Source: an uncultured Clostridia bacterium | GTDB lineage: Bacteria; Bacillota; Clostridia; Lachnospirales; Lachnospiraceae | Reading direction: 5' to 3' | Assembly: GCA_947304065.1 (NCBI GenBank) | Contig: CAMZAI010000074.1 | Location: forward strand, 1 to 12,230 | DNA: 12,230 nt | Shown here: piece by piece, positions 7,262 through 12,230 of the stretch | How positions within the stretch are numbered: the first letter of the stretch is position 1 | Layout of the letters: each line of letters starts with the position of its first letter | Translations under genes and position numbers: made by a program | Notes under the pieces: generated by a model | Told to the model about the DNA's origin: nothing | Seen by the model: only the letters and a program-made list of their open reading frames with translations | Databases searched by the model: none

Positions 7262-8974
7262 ATGGAAAGAATAATAGAGAACAGACTTCAGCTTAAAAAA
7301 CGGGTTCTTGTGGTGGATGACGAGTTCATTAACCGCAGGCTGCTCGAAAAGATCATATCTGAAAAATACGAGGTGCTTCAGGCCTCAGACGGTGCCGAGG
7401 CTCTTGAGATCATAAAGGAGAACCGCAACACGCTCTCCCTCATTCTGCTCGATCTTCTCATGCCCAAACTGAACGGCTACGAGCTGATGGAGATCCTTAA
7501 GGAAGACGAAACCATGAACAGGATCCCGATCATCGTGCTCACATCCGAAAAAGAAGCCGAGGTTGAGACCCTTAATATGGGCGCGGCGGACTTCATCCAG
7601 AAACCCTACGACGTTCCCGAGGTCATTCTGGCCCGCATCAACCGCATCATCAGACTATACGACAGTATCAATATCCTGAACGCCACGCAGACCGATCAGC
7701 TGACCGGACTGTTTAACAAGGATTATTTTATCGAATACGTGGGCGTGATAGACAAATACTATCCCGAAAGGGCGATGGACGCAGTCGCCGTTAATATCAG
7801 CCGTTTCCACATCTTAAACGAGATGAACGGCCGTGCCTTCGGAAACGAAGTGTTAAAAGCGCTCAGCGATGCGATCAGGAACTGCGTCAGCGAAAGGCAG
7901 GGCATCGCCTGCAGGAATTCCGCCGACAGATTTTATCTGTACATTACCCACGTCGATGACGCCGAGGCTCTGAGACACTCTCTCGCAGCCGGCATTTCAT
8001 CGCTGGTAAAGGACGCCGATTCCAGGATCAATATCGGTATTTACCCGAACGCCCAGACCAATCCCGACGCTCCCAAGCGCTTTGACTGCGCGCTTCTGGC
8101 CTGCAATTCCCTGCGTTCGGATTACAAGAGCTTCGTAGCCTTCTATGACGCGGAAATGTACAAAAAGGAAACGTTTGCCGAAAGACTCGTCTCCGACTTT
8201 GACGAAGCGATCCGCGAGAAGCAGTTCATTATCCACTATCAGCCGAAGTTCGACGTGACCGGTGATACGCCGTATCTTGCCTCCGCAGAGGCTCTGGTCA
8301 GATGGAAGCATCCGGAGCTCGGAATGATAAGCCTCGGCCTTTTTATCCCGTTCTTCGAGGAAAACGGCCTGATACAGAGGCTCGACAGATATGTATGGCA
8401 GGAGGTCTCAAATCAGATCGCGTGCTGGAAGAAGAAGTACGGCTTCTCGGTACCCGTTTCGGTAAATGTTTCAAGGGTCGACATAATGAATCCCGGACTC
8501 GTGAAAGAGATAGAGGGAATCGTAGAAGAAGCCGGAATCACACCGAACGATCTGTATCTCGAGATCACCGAATCCGCTTATGCCGAAGATTCCGACAGGG
8601 TCGTCGAAGCGGCCGGAAAGCTTCGTTCTCTCGGATATAAAATTGAGATGGACGATTTCGGGACAGGTTATTCTTCGCTGAATACTCTCGCAGTACTTCC
8701 GATCGACGTTCTGAAGCTCGACATTGATTTTATAAAGCATCTCCACACAAGCCCCAAGAGTCTCCGGCTTATCGAGCTCGTAGTCGATATCGCACGCTTC
8801 CTCGGCGCTTCCGTAGTTGTGGAAGGCGTTGAGAACAGCGAGCAGTACAACACCCTCAAAAATACCGGAGTCAATATCATTCAGGGCTACTATTTTTCGG
8901 TTCCCGTTGACAGCGAAGGCTTCGCGGATTTCATTCTGGAAAGGATCGCTTATGATAACCGTCAAAAGGCTTAA
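7262..8974 (+). CDS. Response regulator with degenerate GGDEF and intact EAL (c-di-GMP phosphodiesterase)
   Basis: A 570-residue cytoplasmic output protein predicted to hydrolyse cyclic di-GMP. The receiver (~12-130) has Asp19/Asp20, phosphoacceptor Asp64 (LLDLLMP), Thr94 and Lys114. The GGDEF-like domain (~142-300) keeps DQLTGLFN, but its signature reads SADRF (220-224), so cyclase activity is not expected. The EAL domain (~305-560) has every catalytic position I can check: Glu343 (EALVRW), Asn402 (VNVSR), Glu434 (LEITES), Asp464/Asp465 (DDFGTGYSS), Lys485 (LKLD), Glu521 (EGVE) and Gln541 (QGYYFS). ATG 7262 is chosen over the in-frame ATG 7202 because AGAGGA lies eight bases before it, residues from 7202 add no domain, and 7202 falls upstream of the predicted transcription start. 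The 3' end overlaps the Hpt gene, and the gene is divergent from the permease-kinase. Phosphorylation probably sets phosphodiesterase activity. Confidence 0.94.
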   Translation: MERIIENRLQLKKRVLVVDDEFINRRLLEKIISEKYEVLQASDGAEALEIIKENRNTLSLILLDLLMPKLNGYELMEILKEDETMNRIPIIVLTSEKEAEVETLNMGAADFIQKPYDVPEVILARINRIIRLYDSINILNATQTDQLTGLFNKDYFIEYVGVIDKYYPERAMDAVAVNISRFHILNEMNGRAFGNEVLKALSDAIRNCVSERQGIACRNSADRFYLYITHVDDAEALRHSLAAGISSLVKDADSRINIGIYPNAQTNPDAPKRFDCALLACNSLRSDYKSFVAFYDAEMYKKETFAERLVSDFDEAIREKQFIIHYQPKFDVTGDTPYLASAEALVRWKHPELGMISLGLFIPFFEENGLIQRLDRYVWQEVSNQIACWKKKYGFSVPVSVNVSRVDIMNPGLVKEIEGIVEEAGITPNDLYLEITESAYAEDSDRVVEAAGKLRSLGYKIEMDDFGTGYSSLNTLAVLPIDVLKLDIDFIKHLHTSPKSLRLIELVVDIARFLGASVVVEGVENSEQYNTLKNTGVNIIQGYYFSVPVDSEGFADFILERIAYDNRQKA

Positions 8975-9290
8975 AGAGCTCGGCTGCGATACCGATAAAG
9001 GTCTTGAACGCTGCCTCGGAGACGCGGATTTCTACCTGGAGTTCATCCCCGACGCATTAAAAAAAGAGCGCTACGAAAAACTCGAAGCACTCATAAATTC
9101 CAAAAATCTCGATGCAGCTTTCGAAGCCGCGCACGGTCTCAAAGGCATCCTTTCAAACCTTGCCCTCGATCCGCTGCTCGAACCGGTCGTAAAGCTCACT
9201 GAATTACTTAGATCCCGTACAGATACGGATTATTCGGAGCTGTTAAAAGAGATGTGGGAACGATACAATCTGCTGGCAGCGGAAATGTAA
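8952..9290 (+). CDS. Free-standing Hpt phosphotransfer protein
   Basis: A 112-residue, probably all-helical protein carrying the histidine phosphotransfer motif AHGLKGILSNLA, with His61 (codon 9132-9134) as the predicted phosphate carrier. Hpt domains take phosphate from one receiver and hand it to another. ATG 8952 lies inside the end of the REC-EAL gene (23-base overlap), with AAAGGA (8940-8945) six bases before it. The overlap points to translational coupling and matched amounts. Longer in-frame starts reach back to 8817 but would lie deep in the EAL coding region and add non-Hpt sequence, so they are rejected. Context gives it a clear job: the hybrid kinase across the intergenic region ends in a receiver and lacks an Hpt domain, and the gene upstream is a receiver-containing phosphodiesterase. 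The partners are inferred from adjacency. Confidence 0.9.
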   Translation: MITVKRLKELGCDTDKGLERCLGDADFYLEFIPDALKKERYEKLEALINSKNLDAAFEAAHGLKGILSNLALDPLLEPVVKLTELLRSRTDTDYSELLKEMWERYNLLAAEM

Positions 9291-9302
9291 CCCGCCGGCA
9301 GC
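9272..9302 (+). other. Hairpin across the Hpt stop codon
   Basis: GCTGGCAGCGG (9272-9282) pairs with CCGCCGGCAGC (9292-9302) in 9 of 11 positions, with the TAA stop in the loop. No T-run follows, so it is not a standard intrinsic terminator. It could mark the mRNA 3' end or limit read-through into the convergent gene ending at 9320. It may also be chance. Confidence 0.3.
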
Positions 9303-9319
9303 CGTCATCGGCATATATC

Positions 9320-10258
9320 TTAGCCGAGGATCTCGTCCACGTATCTTTCCAGATAAGGATCGGTGCCTCCGATCAGACCCTTTCCGCGGAGCATTTCCGC
9401 AATATCCGACGCGATCTGCTCGGCCAGGTTAACTACCGGGTCCGCAAGATTCGGCCTGTCGGGATTATATTTCCTGTCTTTCCAAAACGACACCGCGCAG
9501 CCTGCTTCCGCAAGGCTGCGTATTTTTGCGGCAAATTTCCCTTCCGTATCGAGCTCTGACAGCCTCCTGTAGGTCCACTTATAATACGGCGGATATACGC
9601 CCCTGACCAGAAAGAACAGCTCCATCGCAGCTTTAAGCCCCTCGAGCTTGCATAGCTGCGCGGCCACCGTATCTTTTCTGGTCATGCACCTCGCGTAATT
9701 AACCTGCAGCGACGCCGAAAATCGGTGAAGTTCGTCCGCAAGCCTTTCTCTCCAAATCTCATCGGGATAAAATTCCAGCAAGAGTTCTCTGAATGCAGAA
9801 AACACTCCAAGGTCGTCGCGGAACACCTCTCCGTTCACCGCCGTGGCCAGACAGGCATGATCGAGCTTACGCCACTGTTCGGGGCTTATCCTGCAGCCTT
9901 CGACATCGCATTCGATGCCCAGGATATTCGAATAATAATCGCGGATCGTCATCACTCCGCGCCGCTCTCTAAGACGCGCCGAAAGTCCTCCGTTCCCGCT
10001 TCCGTACGCAAGCCTGTCGTACTCTGCGGTCAGTCTTTCTCCGAAGCGCTCCATATCCTCATCCGTCAGCCACAAACACACTCCCGTACCGAAGTCATGA
10101 TCCCTCGACATGAAATCATCGTACCCGAAGCAATCCGACCCCTCACCCGCGATCCCGACCGCGATCCGGCCCTCTTCCGCAGGGAATTTCTCATGTATCA
10201 TCGGAGCTACTTTCTTTTCGTAAAAAATGCGGCTGCTCTCAAAGCGTTTCTGTTCCAA
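9320..10258 (-). CDS. DUF4037 protein with nucleotidyltransferase-like motif
   Basis: A 312-residue soluble protein that I recognise as DUF4037. The N-terminal part has GEGSDCFGYDDFMSRDHDF (residues 38-56): Gly40-Ser41 followed by acidic Asp47, Asp48, Asp53 and Asp55. This resembles the GS...DxD metal- and nucleotide-binding signature of the DNA polymerase beta-like nucleotidyltransferase fold. The remainder (~150-312) appears mainly helical. The start is TTG 10258, supported by GGAGAGGA (10266-10273) seven bases upstream; an in-frame stop (TAG at 10288-10286) excludes a longer protein. It has its own intergenic region upstream and converges on the Hpt gene with a 29-base gap, so it is probably not part of the phosphorelay. 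No substrate or reaction is established for this family to my knowledge. It could transfer a nucleotide to a small molecule, RNA or protein, or be inactive. Confidence 0.8.
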   Translation of the reverse strand: MEQKRFESSRIFYEKKVAPMIHEKFPAEEGRIAVGIAGEGSDCFGYDDFMSRDHDFGTGVCLWLTDEDMERFGERLTAEYDRLAYGSGNGGLSARLRERRGVMTIRDYYSNILGIECDVEGCRISPEQWRKLDHACLATAVNGEVFRDDLGVFSAFRELLLEFYPDEIWRERLADELHRFSASLQVNYARCMTRKDTVAAQLCKLEGLKAAMELFFLVRGVYPPYYKWTYRRLSELDTEGKFAAKIRSLAEAGCAVSFWKDRKYNPDRPNLADPVVNLAEQIASDIAEMLRGKGLIGGTDPYLERYVDEILG

Positions 10259-10265
10259 CTTCTTA

Positions 10266-10273
10266 TCCTCTCC
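10266..10273 (-). promoter_or_regulatory. Ribosome binding site supporting a TTG start
   Basis: TCCTCTCC on the plus strand reads GGAGAGGA on the minus strand, seven bases before TTG 10258. It decides the non-ATG start of the DUF4037 gene. Confidence 0.75.
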
Positions 10274-10414
10274 GAAACAAAAAGACTATCCGGTCCCAGT
10301 TTATTTCATCTTCAATCATATTATCAATTTAAAACCAGAGGCAGAACAACTCCGGCCGCGTCATTCCTTCTATCAAGGCCGAAGTAAAAATTGTTATTGT
10401 TTTCCTTCTGTAAT

Positions 10415-10504
10415 GTAAGGCGCAGGCCCGCAGGGTGTTTTGTCTCAAAACAATCAAACGGTTTCGTTTTGAGACAAAATATCCCGTCGCAGCCTGCGCC
10501 GTAA
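10415..10504. mobile_element. MITE-like nested palindrome flanked by GTAA repeats
   Basis: An 82-base imperfect palindrome (10419-10500) has perfect 9-base ends, GGCGCAGGC (10419-10427) and GCCTGCGCC (10492-10500), and perfect 14-base inner arms, TTTTGTCTCAAAAC (10438-10451) and GTTTTGAGACAAAA (10466-10479). A GGG/CCC block between them also pairs, and the loop is 14 bases (10452-10465). GTAA directly abuts both ends (10415-10418 and 10501-10504), as a target-site duplication would. It has no coding capacity. It lies in the 271-base gap between pnp and the DUF4037 gene. Alternatives are a pnp mRNA-stabilising or RNase III hairpin; it is not a classic terminator, as no T-run follows on either strand. 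Confidence 0.5.
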
Positions 10505-10529
10505 CTACTCAGGTCACTTAAAACCCGAA

Positions 10530-12230
10530 TTATTTTACATCCTTGATAGAGAAGCTTACGCGGCCCATCTTGTCCTTGCCGAGGCATACGCAGCGAACCT
10601 TGTCGCCGAGTGTAAGTACGTCCTCAACATGATTGATGCGCTCCTTCGCGATCTTCGAGATATGTACCATGCCTTCCTTGCCGGGTGCAAACTCGATGAA
10701 TGCGCCGAAGTCCTTGATCGATACAACCTTACCGTCGTAGATCTTGCCCTCTTCGAAATCGGAAACGATGATATTGATCAGGCGGATAGCCTCCTGCATC
10801 ATATCTGCCTCGGTTCCGCATACAGAAACGGCACCGTCGTCGGTAATATCGATCTTAACGCCTGTAGCGTCAATAATAGCATTAATGGTCTTGCCGCGCT
10901 GTCCGACAACATCGCCGATCTTCTGAGGATCGATCTGGATCTGGATGATCTTCGGAGCGTATTTGCTGACCTCGGGACGAGGCTCGGAAATAGCGGGCTT
11001 CATGCAGTTGTCCATGATGTAGAGACGAGCCTCACGGCAGCGTGCGATAGCGCCCTCTACGATAGGACGGGTAAGTCCGTGGATCTTGATATCCATCTGG
11101 ATAGCGGTGATACCCTCGGTGGTACCGGTAACCTTGAAGTCCATGTCTCCGAAGAAGTCCTCAAGACCCTGGATATCGGTCAGAAGAACGAAATCGTCAT
11201 CAGTCTCGCCTGTTACCAGACCGCAGGAAATACCTGCAACCATGCGCTTGATCGGAACGCCTGCTGCCATCAGTGACATGCAGGATGCGCATGTGGATGC
11301 CATCGAAGTGGAACCGTTCGACTCAAATGTCTCCGATACGCAGCGGATAGCGTAAGGGAACTCTTCCTCGGAAGGAAGAACAGGGATCAGTGCGCGCTCA
11401 GCGAGTGCTCCGTGACCGATCTCACGACGTCCGGGTCCACGTGATACCTTGGTCTCACCTACGGAGTATGCCGGGAAGTTGTAGTGGTGCATGTAGCGCT
11501 TTGCAACTTCGTTCTCATCAAGTCCGTCCAGCTTCTGCTGCTCGGAAAGAGGAGCAAGTGTGCAGACATCGCAGATCTGTGTCTGTCCGCGTGTGAACAT
11601 TGATGAACCGTGAACTCTCGGAATAATGTCAACTTCAGCCGCAAGAGGTCTGATCTGTGTGATCTGACGGCCGTCAGGACGCTTGTGGTCCTTCAGGATC
11701 ATCTTACGAACTGTCTTCTTCTCGTACTGGTAAACAGCATCACCGAGCAGGGCGAGCCACTCTTCGTTCTCGGCAAAAGCTGCCTCGAGCTTCTCTGTAA
11801 TGGCCTTGATATTCTCCTCGCGCTTCTGCTTCTCGTCGGTAAATACAGCCTCTTCCATCTGCTCGGGAGGAACGATCTCCTTGATGGCGTTGAACAGCTC
11901 CTCGGGAACCGCGCAACTCTCGTAAGAATGCTTCTGCTTACCAACCTCGCGAACGATGTCGCTGATGAAAGCGATGAGCATCTGGTTTACGTCATGTGCC
12001 TTGTAGATAGCCTCGATCATCTTCGCTTCGGGGATCTCATTGGCACCTGCCTCGATCATGATAACCTTCTCGGCGGTAGATGCAACGGTAAGATTAAGAT
12101 CGCCGTTCTTCCACTGCTCCTGGGTAGGGTTGATGATGAGCTCGCCGTCGATCATGCCGACCTGTGTGGTAGCGCAGGGGCCGTCGAAAGGAATATCGGA
12201 AATGCTGGTAGCGATCGCTGAACCGAGCAT
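10530..12230 (-). CDS. pnp: Polyribonucleotide nucleotidyltransferase, PNPase (5' end outside window)
   Basis: PNPase degrades RNA from the 3' end by phosphorolysis, releasing nucleoside diphosphates, and works as a trimer. The 566 codons visible cover most of a protein of usual length ~700; roughly the first 130 residues lie beyond the right edge, so the Met at 12230 is internal. In order (fragment numbering): the end of the first RNase PH domain (~1-85), the all-helical linker domain (~90-180), the second RNase PH domain (~184-400), a KH domain (~425-490, GQRG at 443-446) and an S1 domain (~495-566, ending SIKDVK). The catalytic block GLEDFFGDMDFKVTGT contains Asp358 and Asp364, corresponding to the two essential acidic residues of the E. 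coli enzyme; SNGSTSMAST (304-313) corresponds to its phosphate-binding stretch. It is the last gene of its unit, with the palindrome at 10415-10504 downstream. Confidence 0.97.
   Translation of the reverse strand: MLGSAIATSISDIPFDGPCATTQVGMIDGELIINPTQEQWKNGDLNLTVASTAEKVIMIEAGANEIPEAKMIEAIYKAHDVNQMLIAFISDIVREVGKQKHSYESCAVPEELFNAIKEIVPPEQMEEAVFTDEKQKREENIKAITEKLEAAFAENEEWLALLGDAVYQYEKKTVRKMILKDHKRPDGRQITQIRPLAAEVDIIPRVHGSSMFTRGQTQICDVCTLAPLSEQQKLDGLDENEVAKRYMHHYNFPAYSVGETKVSRGPGRREIGHGALAERALIPVLPSEEEFPYAIRCVSETFESNGSTSMASTCASCMSLMAAGVPIKRMVAGISCGLVTGETDDDFVLLTDIQGLEDFFGDMDFKVTGTTEGITAIQMDIKIHGLTRPIVEGAIARCREARLYIMDNCMKPAISEPRPEVSKYAPKIIQIQIDPQKIGDVVGQRGKTINAIIDATGVKIDITDDGAVSVCGTEADMMQEAIRLINIIVSDFEEGKIYDGKVVSIKDFGAFIEFAPGKEGMVHISKIAKERINHVEDVLTLGDKVRCVCLGKDKMGRVSFSIKDVK

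Noticed and set aside
10320..10349. Possible promoter of the DUF4037 gene (GATAAT at 10325-10320, TTGTTC at 10349-10344)
   Set aside because: The -35 match is poor and the spacing is 18; not strong enough to list as a feature.
9725..10387. 220-residue plus-strand frame opposite the DUF4037 gene
   Set aside because: The minus strand carries a recognisable DUF4037 protein with a strong ribosome binding site; the plus product has no domain.
10438..10479. CRISPR-like or terminator reading of the TTTTGTCTCAAAAC repeats
   Set aside because: There are only two copies, in inverted rather than direct orientation, with no spacers. No T-run follows the stem on either strand, so neither a CRISPR array nor a classic intrinsic terminator fits.
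11610..12221. 203-residue plus-strand reading frame opposite pnp
   Set aside because: It is antisense to well-conserved PNPase sequence, has no family features and is low in complexity (leucine/aspartate-rich), typical of a shadow frame.

Overview
The window looks like the chromosome of a Gram-positive anaerobe of the Clostridia, most likely Lachnospiraceae (Butyrivibrio, Roseburia and relatives). The grounds are a lipoprotein sugar-binding protein beside a YesM/YesN-type two-component system, hybrid kinases with an SNMSHDIRTPMN-type H-box, a DUF4037 protein, strong AGGAGG-like ribosome binding sites, and roughly even base composition with A+T-rich intergenic regions. This assignment is inference from gene content; no marker allows a genus call.

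Layout. (1) 1-733, minus: 5' part of a sugar ABC transporter substrate-binding lipoprotein, running off the left edge. (2) 955-4189, plus: a divergently transcribed operon of a YesM-like sensor histidine kinase and its AraC-type response regulator, most simply read as the controller of the neighbouring sugar transporter. (3) A bidirectional terminator at about 4192-4225. (4) 4225-7074, minus: the most striking gene, an amino-acid permease (APC superfamily) fused in one 949-residue polypeptide to a histidine kinase and a receiver domain. (5) 7262-9290, plus, divergent from it: a REC-degenerate GGDEF-EAL protein overlapping a small free-standing Hpt protein. (6) 9320-10258, minus: a DUF4037 protein with a nucleotidyltransferase-like motif. 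(7) 10415-10504: an 82-bp nested palindrome flanked by GTAA direct repeats, which looks like a miniature mobile element. (8) 10530-12230, minus: the 3' four fifths of pnp (PNPase), running off the right edge.

How the genes may work together. The centre of the window (4225-9290) holds every part of a His-Asp-His-Asp phosphorelay: kinase His and receiver Asp in the permease fusion, phosphotransfer His in the Hpt protein, and output receiver Asp on a c-di-GMP phosphodiesterase. The inferred function is a transporter-like sensor for an amino acid or related solute that sets c-di-GMP breakdown. The two divergent promoters between the halves are readable, and a perfect 12-bp palindrome sits at the predicted start of the permease-kinase transcript. 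The sugar-binding-protein/YesMN module on the left is an ordinary carbohydrate-sensing arrangement. pnp is a housekeeping gene.
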